64,000 nt of DNA from Streptomyces caeruleatus (GTDB lineage Bacteria; Actinomycetota; Actinomycetes; Streptomycetales; Streptomycetaceae), in assembly GCF_001514235.1 (NCBI RefSeq), contig NZ_KQ948934.1, positions 310,001 through 374,000 of the forward strand. Direction: 5' to 3'. The notes under the pieces are model-generated. The model saw nothing but the letters and a program-made list of their open reading frames with translations. It searched no databases and was not told the origin of the DNA. Shown in pieces: positions 19,152-28,487 of the stretch (positions within the stretch are counted from its first letter, which is position 1; each line of letters begins with the position of its first letter). The translations under genes and the position numbers were made by a program.

Positions 19152-19946
19152 GTGTCCAGCTCCGACATCTTCATCGGCGAGACCATCGGTACCGCCATAC
19201 TCATCCTGCTCGGCGGGGGCGTCTGCGCCGCCGTCACGCTGAAGGCCTCCAAGGCCCGCAACGCCGGCTGGCTCGCCATCACCTTCGGGTGGGGCTTCGC
19301 AGTACTCACGGCGGTCTACACCTCGGCGCCGCTTTCCGGCGCCCATCTGAACCCGGCCGTGACCGTCGCACTCGCGATCAAGGACGGCGAGTGGAGCAAT
19401 GTTCCGACCTACTTCGCCGGACAGCTGCTCGGCGCCATGATCGGCGCGGCCCTGGTCTGGGTCGCCTACTACGGCCAGTTCCACGCCCACCTCACCGACA
19501 AGGAGATCGTCGGCGGTCCGGGTGCGCAGGCCACGGCCACCAAGGCCGTCGAGGCCCAGGAGAAGGGCGCCGGCCCGGTCCTGGGCGTCTTCTCCACCGG
19601 TCCCGAGATCCGGAACGCGGTGCAGAACCTCGCCACGGAGATCATCGGCACCGTCGTGCTGGTCCTCGCCATCCTCACGCAGGGCCTGAACGACGCCGGC
19701 AACGGCCTCGGCACACTGGGCGCCCTGATCACCGCACTCGTGGTCGTCTCCATCGGTCTGTCGCTCGGCGGCCCGACCGGTTACGCGATCAACCCGGCCC
19801 GTGACCTCGGTCCGCGTATCGTCCACGCCCTTCTGCCGCTGCCCAACAAGGGCGGTTCCGACTGGGGCTACGCCTGGATCCCGGTGGTCGGTCCGCTGAT
19901 CGGCGGCGCCATCGCGGCAGGCATCTACAACGTCGCATTCGCCTAG
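19152..19946 (+). CDS. gylC: Glycerol uptake facilitator (MIP family)
   Basis: 264 aa, GTG start with AAAGGAG about 7 nt before it. Six membrane spans with the two half-helix pore motifs AHLNPAVT and NPARDLGPR. The Asp after the second NPA box marks an aquaglyceroporin rather than a water channel. It imports glycerol for the kinase encoded next. First gene of the gylCAB operon; 97 nt separates it from gylA. S. coelicolor uses both gylC and glpF as names. Confidence 0.94.
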   Translation: MSSSDIFIGETIGTAILILLGGGVCAAVTLKASKARNAGWLAITFGWGFAVLTAVYTSAPLSGAHLNPAVTVALAIKDGEWSNVPTYFAGQLLGAMIGAALVWVAYYGQFHAHLTDKEIVGGPGAQATATKAVEAQEKGAGPVLGVFSTGPEIRNAVQNLATEIIGTVVLVLAILTQGLNDAGNGLGTLGALITALVVVSIGLSLGGPTGYAINPARDLGPRIVHALLPLPNKGGSDWGYAWIPVVGPLIGGAIAAGIYNVAFA

Positions 19947-20043
19947 GAGAAGTGAGCTTCACCCGTTCAGGTGAGGCGTACCGAAACTCTCAGCGCGCGC
20001 CGTACGTAAAGCCCCATAACCACGGAACTTCCAGGAGCTAACA

Positions 20044-21585
20044 GTGACCGACGCCCACACCGCCGGCCCCTTCATCGCCGCGATCGACCAGGGCACCACC
20101 TCGTCCCGCTGCATCGTCTTCGACCGCGACGGCCGCATCGTCTCCGTCGACCAGAAGGAGCACGAGCAGATCTTCCCGAAGCCGGGCTGGGTCGAGCACA
20201 ACGCGACCGAGATCTGGACCAACGTCCAGGAGGTCGTCGCCGGTGCCATCGCCAAGGCCGGCATCACCCGCGACGACATCAAGGCCATCGGCATCACCAA
20301 CCAGCGCGAGACCACCGTGCTGTGGGACAAGAACACCGGTGAGCCCGTCCACAACGCGATCGTCTGGCAGGACACCCGCACCGACGCGCTCTGCAAGGAG
20401 CTCGGGCGCAACGTCGGGCAGGACCGCTTCCGCCGTGAGACGGGCCTTCCCCTGGCCTCCTACTTCGCCGGTCCCAAGGCCCGCTGGCTGCTGGACAACG
20501 TCGAGGGCCTGAAGGAGCGCGCCGAGGCCGGCGACATCCTCTTCGGCACCATGGACACCTGGGTCATCTGGAACCTGACCGGCGGTGTCAACGGCGGCAA
20601 GCACGTCACCGACGTCACCAACGCGTCCCGCACCATGCTGATGAACCTGCACACCATGGCGTGGGACGACAAGATCGCCGAGTCGATCGGCGTGCCGCTG
20701 CAGATCCTGCCGGAGATCCGCTCCTCCGCCGAGGTCTACGGCGAGATCACCGGCGGCAAGCTGGGCGACCTGCTCGGCGGCATCCCGGTCGCCTCCGCGC
20801 TCGGCGACCAGCAGGCGGCCCTGTTCGGCCAGACCTGTTTCTCCGAGGGCGAGGTCAAGTCGACGTACGGCACCGGCACCTTCATGGTGATGAACACCGG
20901 TGACAAGATCATCAACTCCTACGCGGGGCTGCTGACCACTGTCGGCTACAAGATCGGCGACCAGGACACGGTCTACGCCCTGGAGGGCTCGATCGCGGTC
21001 ACCGGCTCCCTGGTGCAGTGGATGCGCGACCAGATGGGCCTGATCTCCACCGCCGCCGAGATCGAGACGCTCGCGCTCTCGGTCGAGGACAACGGCGGCG
21101 CCTACTTCGTGCCGGCCTTCTCCGGCCTGTTCGCCCCGCACTGGCGTTCCGACGCCCGCGGTGTGATCGCCGGTCTGACCCGGTACGTCACCAAGGCGCA
21201 CCTCGCGCGCGCCGTCCTGGAGGCCACGGCCTGGCAGACCCGGGAGATCGCCGACGCCATGGTCAAGGACTCCGGCGACGAGCTGGTGGCCCTCAAGGTC
21301 GACGGCGGCATGACCTCCAACAACCTGCTGATGCAGACCCTCTCGGACTTCCTGGACGCCCCCGTGGTGCGCCCGATGGTCGCCGAGACCACCTGCCTCG
21401 GCGCCGCCTACGCCGCCGGTCTCGCCGTCGGCTTCTGGTCCAGCACGGACGAACTGCGCGCCAACTGGCGCCGGGCCGCCGAGTGGACCCCCCGCATGGA
21501 CGCGGACACCCGCGACCGTGAGTACAAGAACTGGCTCAAGGCCGTCGAGCGGACCATGGGCTGGATCGAGGACGACGAGAGCTGA
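20044..21585 (+). CDS. gylA: Glycerol kinase
   Basis: 513 aa, GTG start after CAGGAG. FGGY kinase: phosphate-1 motif AIDQGTTSSR, the family motif YGTGTFMVMNTG, and the C-terminal GGMTSNNLLMQ adenosine motif. It phosphorylates glycerol to sn-glycerol-3-phosphate, which is both the substrate of GylB and the inducer of the regulon. Length is typical (about 500 aa). Also called glpK. Confidence 0.96.
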   Translation: MTDAHTAGPFIAAIDQGTTSSRCIVFDRDGRIVSVDQKEHEQIFPKPGWVEHNATEIWTNVQEVVAGAIAKAGITRDDIKAIGITNQRETTVLWDKNTGEPVHNAIVWQDTRTDALCKELGRNVGQDRFRRETGLPLASYFAGPKARWLLDNVEGLKERAEAGDILFGTMDTWVIWNLTGGVNGGKHVTDVTNASRTMLMNLHTMAWDDKIAESIGVPLQILPEIRSSAEVYGEITGGKLGDLLGGIPVASALGDQQAALFGQTCFSEGEVKSTYGTGTFMVMNTGDKIINSYAGLLTTVGYKIGDQDTVYALEGSIAVTGSLVQWMRDQMGLISTAAEIETLALSVEDNGGAYFVPAFSGLFAPHWRSDARGVIAGLTRYVTKAHLARAVLEATAWQTREIADAMVKDSGDELVALKVDGGMTSNNLLMQTLSDFLDAPVVRPMVAETTCLGAAYAAGLAVGFWSSTDELRANWRRAAEWTPRMDADTRDREYKNWLKAVERTMGWIEDDES

Positions 21586-21632
21586 ACGGCCCTCGCCGGC
21601 TCTCGAACTCTGATGAGGAGCAATAACCCGAA

Positions 21633-23249
21633 ATGACCAGTCAGACCACCCTGCAGTCCGTGCCTGCCCTGGGTATGCGCCCGGCCTCCGGCTCCAACCC
21701 GAGCCGCGCCGAGACCCGGGAGCAGCTCGCCAAGGCGTCGTACGACCTTCTCGTGATCGGCGGCGGCATCCTGGGCATCTCCACCGCCTGGCACGCCGCG
21801 CAGTCCGGCCTCAGGGTGGCTCTGGTCGACGCCGGTGACTTCGCCGGCGCCACCTCGTCCGCCTCCTCCAAGCTGCTCCACGGCGGTCTGCGCTACCTGC
21901 AGACCGGCGCGGTGAAGCTGGTGGCGGAGAACCACTTCGAGCGCCGTGCGGTCTCCCGCCAGGTGGCCCCCCACCTGGCGAACCCTCTCACGTTCTACCT
22001 CCCCGTGTACAAGGGCGGCCCGCACGGCGCCGCGAAGCTCGGGGCGGGCGTCTTCGCCTACTCCGCGCTCTCCGCGTTCGGTGACGGCGTCGGTCACCTC
22101 CTGTCCCCCGCGAAGGCGGCGCAGGACGTGCCCGAGCTGCGCACCGACAACCTCAAGGCCGTGGCCGTGTACGGCGACGACCAGATGAACGACGCGCGCA
22201 TGGCACTGATGACGGTCCGCGGGGCCGTCGAGGCGGGCGCCGTCGTGCTCAACCACGCCGAGGTCACCGGCCTGCGCTTCACCAAGGGCCGGGTGACCGG
22301 AGCGGACCTGCGGGACCGCCAGTCCGGTGACGAGTTCGGGGTGAACGCCCGTCTCGTGCTGAACGCGACCGGGCCCTGGGTCGACCACCTGCGCAAGATG
22401 GAGGACCCGAATGCCGCGCCGTCGATCCGGCTGTCGAAGGGCGCGCATCTGGTCCTGAAGCGGACGGCGCCGTGGAAGGCGGCACTCGCGACGCCGATCG
22501 ACAAGTACCGCATCACGTTCGCCCTGCCCTGGGAGGACATGCTGCTGCTGGGCACCACGGACGAGGAGTTCGAGGGCGACCCGGCGGACGTCTCGGTCAC
22601 CGAGAAGGACACGGCCCAGATACTCGACGAGGCCGCGTTCTCCATCCGGGACCAGCAGCTGGACCGGGATCTGATCACGTACGCGTTCGCGGGGCTGCGG
22701 GTGCTGCCGGGCGGTCCCGGTGACACCGCGAAGGCCAAGCGGGAGACGGTCGTCACCGAGGGCACGGGCGGCATGCTGTCCGTCGCGGGCGGCAAGTGGA
22801 CGACGTTCCGGCACATCGGCCGCACCATCATGAAGAAGCTGGAGGCGCTGCCGGGCCACCCGCTGGGCGACGACTTCGAGCCGATCGCCTCGCTGCCGAA
22901 GAAGCTGCCGCTGCCCGGCATCGCCAACCCGCGCGCGGTCGCCCACCGGCTGCTGACCGACCGCCCGGCGCCCGGCCCGCGCATGGGGGCCGACACCGCC
23001 AAGCACCTGGCCACGCACTACGGTTCGCTGGCGTTCGACATCGCCCGTATCGCCAACGAGAACCCGGAGCTGGGCGAGCGCGTCCACCCGGACGCCCCGG
23101 AGATCTGGGCCCAGGTGGTCTACGCCCGGGACAACGAGTGGGCCGAGACGCAGGACGACGTGCTGCGCCGCCGGACGACGCTGACGATCCGGGGACTTGC
23201 GACGGACGACGTCCGGGCGAAGGTACAGGACCTGCTCGACAAGAAGTGA
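21633..23249 (+). CDS. gylB: Glycerol-3-phosphate dehydrogenase, FAD-dependent
   Basis: 538 aa. N-terminal FAD dinucleotide fold DLLVIGGGILGISTAWHAAQ, the GlpD signature TSSASSKLLHGGLRYL, and a C-terminal helical DAO_C domain. It oxidises glycerol-3-phosphate to dihydroxyacetone phosphate at the membrane, passing electrons to quinone. Last gene of gylCAB; GAGGAG before the ATG. No gylX-like small gene is evident after it; a large inverted-repeat element begins 13 nt past the stop. Confidence 0.95.
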   Translation: MTSQTTLQSVPALGMRPASGSNPSRAETREQLAKASYDLLVIGGGILGISTAWHAAQSGLRVALVDAGDFAGATSSASSKLLHGGLRYLQTGAVKLVAENHFERRAVSRQVAPHLANPLTFYLPVYKGGPHGAAKLGAGVFAYSALSAFGDGVGHLLSPAKAAQDVPELRTDNLKAVAVYGDDQMNDARMALMTVRGAVEAGAVVLNHAEVTGLRFTKGRVTGADLRDRQSGDEFGVNARLVLNATGPWVDHLRKMEDPNAAPSIRLSKGAHLVLKRTAPWKAALATPIDKYRITFALPWEDMLLLGTTDEEFEGDPADVSVTEKDTAQILDEAAFSIRDQQLDRDLITYAFAGLRVLPGGPGDTAKAKRETVVTEGTGGMLSVAGGKWTTFRHIGRTIMKKLEALPGHPLGDDFEPIASLPKKLPLPGIANPRAVAHRLLTDRPAPGPRMGADTAKHLATHYGSLAFDIARIANENPELGERVHPDAPEIWAQVVYARDNEWAETQDDVLRRRTTLTIRGLATDDVRAKVQDLLDKK

Positions 23250-23262
23250 CCTCGTGTGCGCA

Positions 23263-23378
23263 GGGACTGGCTGGCAGATTCCCGTCGTCCGCCCGGAGGG
23301 CGGGCCCGGCGGCGTCTGGTGCGCGCGAGCGTGCGTGCCAGGCGCCGCCGGGCAGGCGGGAATCTGCCAGCCAGCCCC
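23263..23378. repeat. Nested inverted-repeat element (three-way junction fold)
   Basis: Outer arms CTGGCTGGCAGATTCCCG (23267-23284) and its complement (23357-23374); they extend to 22 bp with one mismatch. Inside are two further stems: CCGCCC/GGGCGG (23289-23303) and a 16-bp stem (23304-23319 with 23338-23353, one G-U in RNA). As RNA it makes a three-way junction. It could be the gyl operon terminator, a mobile palindromic repeat or an RNA gene. Confidence 0.7.
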
Positions 23379-23500
23379 TAGGGGAGGTTTTCGCCGGATG
23401 AGCCTCCCTCGGCGTCAGGTCCGGCCACTCCCCTGACCAGGCCGGACCGCACGAGGGCGGCCCGCCCCGCGTTCTTCCGCACCGGGGCCGGCCACCACCG

Positions 23501-23540
23501 GAAGGGGCGGCTCCACGCCGACGGAGCCGCCCCTTTCGTC
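23501..23540. terminator. Terminator between gylB and mtnK
   Basis: 14-bp stem GAAGGGGCGGCTCC (23501-23514) / GGAGCCGCCCCTT (from 23523), loop of 8. It is followed on the plus strand by TCGTCT. It can serve both the gyl operon and the convergent mtnK operon. Confidence 0.75.
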
Positions 23541-23569
23541 TACCGGTGCGTTGTGTTTCGTCTGCGGGT

Positions 23570-23608
23570 GCGTGGGGGCTTGTCGCCCAGTTCCCCGCGC
23601 CCCTCAGG
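23570..23608 (-). repeat. Copy A of a Streptomyces intergenic GGGGCGCGGGG repeat
   Basis: Read on the minus strand it begins CTGAGGGGCGCGGGGAACT and continues GGCGACAAGCCCCCACGC. The other copy at 56052-56116 shares the AGGGGCGCGGGG start and the GCGCGACCAGCCACCCACG end. Sequences like this recur between genes in many Streptomyces genomes (from memory). This copy includes the mtnK stop codon. Confidence 0.5.
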
Positions 23609-24773
23609 TTGGCTGCACTACCGCCCTTACAGCGTTCGAGGTGTCCAACTCATCGCGGCGGACGATCAGTTCGCGCCCGATCGCCAGCGCCCTACGGGAC
23701 GCCGGTACCGGGTCCGGCAGGGTCGTCAGGTCCGTCAGGTGGGCGAAGCCGATGATGCGGCGGATGATCTCCGTGCCGGCGTAGCCGAGGGACTCGGTCC
23801 ATACCCGGCGCAGGAAGCGGTCCAGATAGGCGTCGTCGAAGAAGGTGTCGACGCGGGTGGGCCACAGCCGGCGGAACTCCGTTTCGAAGGCCTCCCAGGA
23901 GAGGCGGAGTTGGTCACCGTGGTCGGACAGCGTGCCGAGCGCCCGTGCCCGTTCCTCGGAGACCAGGGTGTTCGCCCAGTACAGGCCCAGGTCGTAGCCG
24001 ACGGGGCCGACGAAGGAGAACTCGGGGTCGAAGACCCGTACGACGTGGGCGCCTTCGCGCTCGCCGACCATGACGCTGCCGGTGTGCAGGTCGCCGTGGA
24101 GGAGGGCCTGGGCGCTGGTCATGAAGGTGTGCCGGAGGTCGGCGACCTCGGTGCGCAGCCGGGTGTCCGCGCGGAAGGACGCCGCCAGGTCGGCCAGGCC
24201 CTCGTGCCAGTGGTTGTGCTCGTGCTCGCTGTACGGCTCGGAGAGCACGACGTCTTCGGTGATCTTGCAGAGCTCAGGGCTGACCGAGGCCGCGATCAGG
24301 GCCTTGCGTTCGGCGGAGGGCATGCCGAAGTCGCTGGTGGCGAAGGAGAACTGGGCGACGAACTCGCCGATGCGCGCCGAGGTGTGCGGGCCGTACGGCT
24401 CGCCCTCGTTGAGGCGGGTGCGCAGGACCTCCAGGTCGGACATGTCCTCCATGACGAGGGCGTGGTTCTCGGGGTCGTAGCCGTGGATCGCCGGGATCTT
24501 GTCGGGGGCGACCTTCGCCACCTGGTCGTAGGCGCGGGCCTCGGCGTCGGCGCGGTCCGGGCTCATCGGCCAGGACGGTCCGGCGACCCGGACCCAGGGC
24601 AGGGCCTGCTTGACGGCGAGGCTGCGGGTGCCGTCGGCGGAGGACGCGAGGAACACCCGGTTCATGTTGCCGTCCGACACCTCGCGGACACGGATGTCGC
24701 TCACGTCGTCCCAGTGGCCGCGCTCGCGCAGGTAGCCGGGGATGTCGTCGGTCTCCAGGATGCGGTAGCCCAT
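23604..24773 (-). CDS. mtnK: S-methyl-5-thioribose kinase
   Basis: 389 aa, close to the usual ~400. Aminoglycoside-phosphotransferase-like fold; MtnK-specific start GYRILETDDIPGYL, VSDGNMNRVF, Lys in LAVKQALPWVR, catalytic loop LLHGDLHTGSVMV and the metal Asp in FDPEFSFVGP. It phosphorylates methylthioribose to methylthioribose-1-phosphate, the entry to the methionine salvage pathway encoded nearby (mtnA, B, C, D). Last gene of a leftward operon after an ABC transporter, 22 nt downstream of the permease; GAGGAG at 8 nt from the ATG. Its stop lies inside a repeat element. Confidence 0.95.
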   Translation of the reverse strand: MGYRILETDDIPGYLRERGHWDDVSDIRVREVSDGNMNRVFLASSADGTRSLAVKQALPWVRVAGPSWPMSPDRADAEARAYDQVAKVAPDKIPAIHGYDPENHALVMEDMSDLEVLRTRLNEGEPYGPHTSARIGEFVAQFSFATSDFGMPSAERKALIAASVSPELCKITEDVVLSEPYSEHEHNHWHEGLADLAASFRADTRLRTEVADLRHTFMTSAQALLHGDLHTGSVMVGEREGAHVVRVFDPEFSFVGPVGYDLGLYWANTLVSEERARALGTLSDHGDQLRLSWEAFETEFRRLWPTRVDTFFDDAYLDRFLRRVWTESLGYAGTEIIRRIIGFAHLTDLTTLPDPVPASRRALAIGRELIVRRDELDTSNAVRAVVQPT

Positions 24774-24795
24774 CGCGGTAACTCCTCGAACTTCG

Positions 24796-25842
24796 CTATG
24801 CGGTACGGCGCTTGGACAGGGTGAAGCTGAAGACCAGGGCGAGGATGAGGACCGCGCCCTCGACGACGTCCTGGGTGTAGTAGGGCAGCCCCTTGATGGT
24901 GAGGCCGGTGGTGATGATGCCGATGAGGACGGCGCCGAGGGCGGTGCCCCAGACGTTGGGGCGGCCGCGGCCCAGGACGGAGGTGCCGACGAGGGCCACG
25001 GCGACCGCCTCCAGCAGCTGCGAGGTGCCCGCGGACACGTCGCCCTGGCCGATGCGGGACGCCAGGATCAGGCCGCCGATGGAGGCGAGGACGCCGGAGA
25101 GGACGTACGCCAACGCCCGGTAGGCGCCTACGCGGATGCCCGCCAGGCGCGCTGCCTCGGGGTTGGCGCCGATCGCGTAGAGCACGCGGCCCCAGCGGGT
25201 GCGGGCCAGGAAGACCCAGGCGGCGATCGTGAGGCCGCCGAAGACGAGGACCGAGATCGGGATGCCGAGGACGGTGCCTCGGTCGATGCGCAGGAAGCCT
25301 TCGGTGAACCTGCCGGGGGCCGTGGTGCCGTCGTCCAGGGTCATGCCGGGGGTGATGGACTGGCCGTCGACCAGGATGAGTTTGGTGCCCTGGATGACGA
25401 ACATGGTGCCGAGGGTGGCCAGCATGTCGGGGATCTTCAGGACCACGATGAGCAGGGCGTTGAGCAGTCCGGCCAGCGCGCCCGCCGCCAGGACGGCGAG
25501 GATCGCGACCGTGCCGACCTGGTTGAGGACGACCATGGTGTGCGCGGCGACGGAGACGCCGAGGCCGGCCACCGCTCCGACGGACATGTCCATTCCGCCG
25601 ACGGCCATGGTGAGGGTGACGCCGAGGCCGAGGATCGCGGCGACGGAGACGTAGCGGAGGGTGTCGAGGAGGGTCGCCGACTCGCGGAAGGAGCCCTCGC
25701 TCAGCGCGAAGTACAGGAACAGCGCGACGGTGACGAAGATGAAGCCGTACTTGATGACGGCGTTCTGGACGCGTACGGCGGTGGAGGTCGCGGGCGGGAT
25801 CGCCGCCTTCGTGGGGACTTCCGTGCTCTGGGTGGTGGTCAT
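24796..25842 (-). CDS. Ribose-type ABC transporter permease, probably for methylthioribose
   Basis: 348 aa, BPD_transp_2 family (RbsC-like) with about 8-10 membrane segments and the hallmark GGMDMSVGAVAGL. The single permease likely works as a homodimer. It lies 25 nt downstream of the ATPase and 22 nt upstream of mtnK. Because the last gene of the operon is the methylthioribose kinase, methylthioribose (or a related thiopentose) is the natural candidate substrate; this is inferred from context, not from the sequence of the permease itself. Confidence 0.9.
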   Translation of the reverse strand: MTTTQSTEVPTKAAIPPATSTAVRVQNAVIKYGFIFVTVALFLYFALSEGSFRESATLLDTLRYVSVAAILGLGVTLTMAVGGMDMSVGAVAGLGVSVAAHTMVVLNQVGTVAILAVLAAGALAGLLNALLIVVLKIPDMLATLGTMFVIQGTKLILVDGQSITPGMTLDDGTTAPGRFTEGFLRIDRGTVLGIPISVLVFGGLTIAAWVFLARTRWGRVLYAIGANPEAARLAGIRVGAYRALAYVLSGVLASIGGLILASRIGQGDVSAGTSQLLEAVAVALVGTSVLGRGRPNVWGTALGAVLIGIITTGLTIKGLPYYTQDVVEGAVLILALVFSFTLSKRRTA

Positions 25843-25867
25843 GGCGTAGTTCCTCAGGGAGCCGGGG

Positions 25868-27403
25868 TCACACGGACGCCGAGATGGTCTGGATGACGCG
25901 GTCGCGTTCCGCGTCCTCGCCGCAGGCGTCGAGGTGGATCTCGCCGGCGGCGAGCACGACGACCCGGTCGGCGATCTCGAGGACCTCGTCGACGTCGGCG
26001 GACAGGACGAGCACGGCGGCGCCCTCGGCGGCGAGGGCCCGGGCGCGGCGGCCGATGTCCCGGCGGGCGCCGATGTCCACGCCGCGGAACGGCTCGTCCA
26101 GGATGAGGACGCGGGGTGTCTCGGCGAGCCAGCGGCCGACGACGACCTTCTGCTGGTTGCCGCCGGACAGTTCCTCCACGGTGCTGTGCTCGTCGCGGGC
26201 GACGACGCCGAGGGCGGCGATGGTGTCGCGGCCGAGGGCGTCCTCCTTGGCCGTGTTCATCAGTCCCGCCCGGGACAGCGACTTCAGGAACGGCAGCGAG
26301 ATGTTCCGGGCCAGCGACCAGCCGGGGACGAGCGCGTCGGCGTGCCGGTCCTCGGGGACCAGGTGGACCCCGGCGCGGATCGCGTCGGCGGGCCTCCTCG
26401 GGCCGTACGGCCTGCCGTCGAGTTCGAGGGAACCGGTGGTGAAGGGATCGGCGCCGAACAGGCCGCGGGCCAGCTCGGTCTTGCCGGCGCCCAACAGGCC
26501 GACGACACCGGTGACCTCACCCGTGCGGATGTCGAGATCGAGGGGTGCCCGGCCCTCCAGGAGACGCACGCCCTTCAGTGACAGGGCGACATCGCCTGCG
26601 GAGCCCTCCCGCACGGGCCGGGCCGTGGTCGCCTCCTGGGCCTGGGCCAGCATCGCGCGCAGGGCGCTGTCCCAGTCGAAGGGTTTGGCCTGGTCCTCGG
26701 TGAGACGGCCGTCCCGCAGGACGACCAGGCGGTCGGCGAGGGCGTCGATCTCGCCGAGTCGGTGGGAGACGTAGAGGACCGCGATGCCGTCGTCGCGCAT
26801 CTTCTCGACGAGCGTGAAGAGGCGTTCGGCCTCGGCGGCGGACAGGGCCGAGGTGGGTTCGTCGAGGATGAGCAGCCGGGGGCGGGTGGCGAGGGCGCGG
26901 GCGAGGATCAGCAACTGGCGGTCGGAGATGCCGAGTTCGCTGACGTCGCGGCGCAGCAGCGAGTCGCTCCAGCCGAGGTCGAGGCCCGCCTGGATCTCGC
27001 GGGCGCGCGCGAGGACGCGGCGTCCGTTGAGGAACGGGTTGCCGCGCGCCTGTGCCAGCTCCTCGAAGACCAGGTTCTCGGCGACCGAGAGGCCCGGCAC
27101 GATGCCCTCGCCGATGCGCTGGTGCACGGTCTGGATGCCGAGTCGGCGGGCGGCGAGCGGAGAGTGGAGGGCCGCGGGTTCGCCGGCGATCCGTACCTCT
27201 CCCCCGTGGTCCGTGTGGACGCCCGAGAGGATCTTGATCAGGGTGGACTTGCCGGCGCCGTTCGCGCCGAGCAGTGCGACCACGCTGCCCGGGGCGATGT
27301 CGAGGGTGACGGCGGCGAGGACGGTCTTGCCGCCGAACGCCATGCTGACGTCGGTGAGCCCGACCGCCGGTATGTGCTCAAGAGGCCGCTCAGTGGGCGA
27401 CAT
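25868..27403 (-). CDS. Sugar ABC transporter ATP-binding protein (double ABC, RbsA-like)
   Basis: 511 aa with two ABC domains. The first has Walker A GANGAGKST, the signature region LGISDRQLLILARALA and Walker B LLILDEPTSAL. The second has GLLGAGKTE, signature LSGGNQQKVVVGRWL and VLILDEPFRGVD. Its ATG overlaps the end of the upstream binding-protein gene by 14 nt, so they are translationally coupled. Same operon as the permease and mtnK. Confidence 0.93.
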   Translation of the reverse strand: MSPTERPLEHIPAVGLTDVSMAFGGKTVLAAVTLDIAPGSVVALLGANGAGKSTLIKILSGVHTDHGGEVRIAGEPAALHSPLAARRLGIQTVHQRIGEGIVPGLSVAENLVFEELAQARGNPFLNGRRVLARAREIQAGLDLGWSDSLLRRDVSELGISDRQLLILARALATRPRLLILDEPTSALSAAEAERLFTLVEKMRDDGIAVLYVSHRLGEIDALADRLVVLRDGRLTEDQAKPFDWDSALRAMLAQAQEATTARPVREGSAGDVALSLKGVRLLEGRAPLDLDIRTGEVTGVVGLLGAGKTELARGLFGADPFTTGSLELDGRPYGPRRPADAIRAGVHLVPEDRHADALVPGWSLARNISLPFLKSLSRAGLMNTAKEDALGRDTIAALGVVARDEHSTVEELSGGNQQKVVVGRWLAETPRVLILDEPFRGVDIGARRDIGRRARALAAEGAAVLVLSADVDEVLEIADRVVVLAAGEIHLDACGEDAERDRVIQTISASV

Positions 27404-28487
27404 TCGCGATCCAGTCGGCGGTGGAGACCTGCGACAGGTTCAGCGCGGGGAGCGCCTCGCGCAGCTGGTCCATGTTCTCGATCTTCTTCTCGCGCAGGAA
27501 GTCCTGGGTGATGGCGACGGCCGGGAACTCCACCGACGTCTTGTTGAGCTGCCCGGCCAGCTCCAGGGCCGTCGTACGGACGACGGCGGCGCCGACCGCG
27601 GACGGGTCGGTGCCCGCGGTGGCGACCCAGGGGCTGCCGTCCGCCGTCATGTTCTGGATGTCGGCACCTGAGACGTCCGCGCCGAAGACCTTCACCTTGT
27701 CCTGGAGCTTCTTGTTCTGCACGGCGAGGACGGTGCCCTTGGCGAGTTCGTCGTACGGGGCGAAGACGCCGGTGACGTCGGAGTGCTGGGTGAGCGCGGC
27801 CGACACCAGCGGCACGTTGTCGGTCGCCGTGGAGTCGGTGACCTTGCCGACCTTGAACTGCTGCTTCCAGCCCTGGGCTGCGGCTTCCTTCGCCCAGACG
27901 GTGTTGCGCTTGTCGAGGGCGGCGTATCCGGCGACGTTGACGTAGCCGACCTTGGCGTTCTTGCCGACCTCCTTGGCCATCACGTCGAGGACGGCCTGGG
28001 CCATGCTCGCGTCGTTCTGCCGGGTGCTGACGACGCCCTTGGTGGCGGTCTCGACGTCGTAGACGACGACCTTGACGCCCTTCTTCACGGCCTTGTCGAT
28101 CTCCGGCTGGATGGTGGCCGGAAAGCCGTGGTCGACGATGATGGCCTGCGCGCCGGAGTTGATGGCCGAGGACAGGTCGGTGGCCTGCTTGGCGTTGTCG
28201 GCCTGGGCGTCGTACACCGTCAGGTCGATCCCGAGGGCCTTGGCCTGGGCCTTGGCGCCGTTGCCCCACTGCTCGAAGTAGTCGCCGGCACCGCTCTGGC
28301 GGACGAGGGCCACCTTGACGGTGCCCTTGCTGAACGGAGCGGGCTTCGGGCCGGTGGCGGCCGCGGCCGGGGCGGCGGTGTCGCCGGAGGTCTTGGAGGC
28401 GTCCGTGGACTGCGAGCAGCCCGCGAGGAGCAGGGCGGAGACGGACGCGAGGGAGAGCGCGGCAAGGGGCAGACGGACACGGGACAT
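27390..28487 (-). CDS. Sugar-binding lipoprotein of the mtnK-linked ABC transporter
   Basis: 365 aa from ATG 28487, preferred because a lipoprotein signal starts there (SVSALLLAGCSQS) with TGGAGC about 8 nt upstream. Longer upstream frames lack a signal. Peripla_BP_4/RbsB-type fold: VALVRQSGAGDYFEQW, a repeated type-1 periplasmic binding pattern, VDHGFPATIQPEIDKAV. First gene of the four-gene operon binding protein-ATPase-permease-mtnK. The presumed ligand is methylthioribose, from context. Confidence 0.91.
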   Translation of the reverse strand: MSRVRLPLAALSLASVSALLLAGCSQSTDASKTSGDTAAPAAAATGPKPAPFSKGTVKVALVRQSGAGDYFEQWGNGAKAQAKALGIDLTVYDAQADNAKQATDLSSAINSGAQAIIVDHGFPATIQPEIDKAVKKGVKVVVYDVETATKGVVSTRQNDASMAQAVLDVMAKEVGKNAKVGYVNVAGYAALDKRNTVWAKEAAAQGWKQQFKVGKVTDSTATDNVPLVSAALTQHSDVTGVFAPYDELAKGTVLAVQNKKLQDKVKVFGADVSGADIQNMTADGSPWVATAGTDPSAVGAAVVRTTALELAGQLNKTSVEFPAVAITQDFLREKKIENMDQLREALPALNLSQVSTADWIANVAH

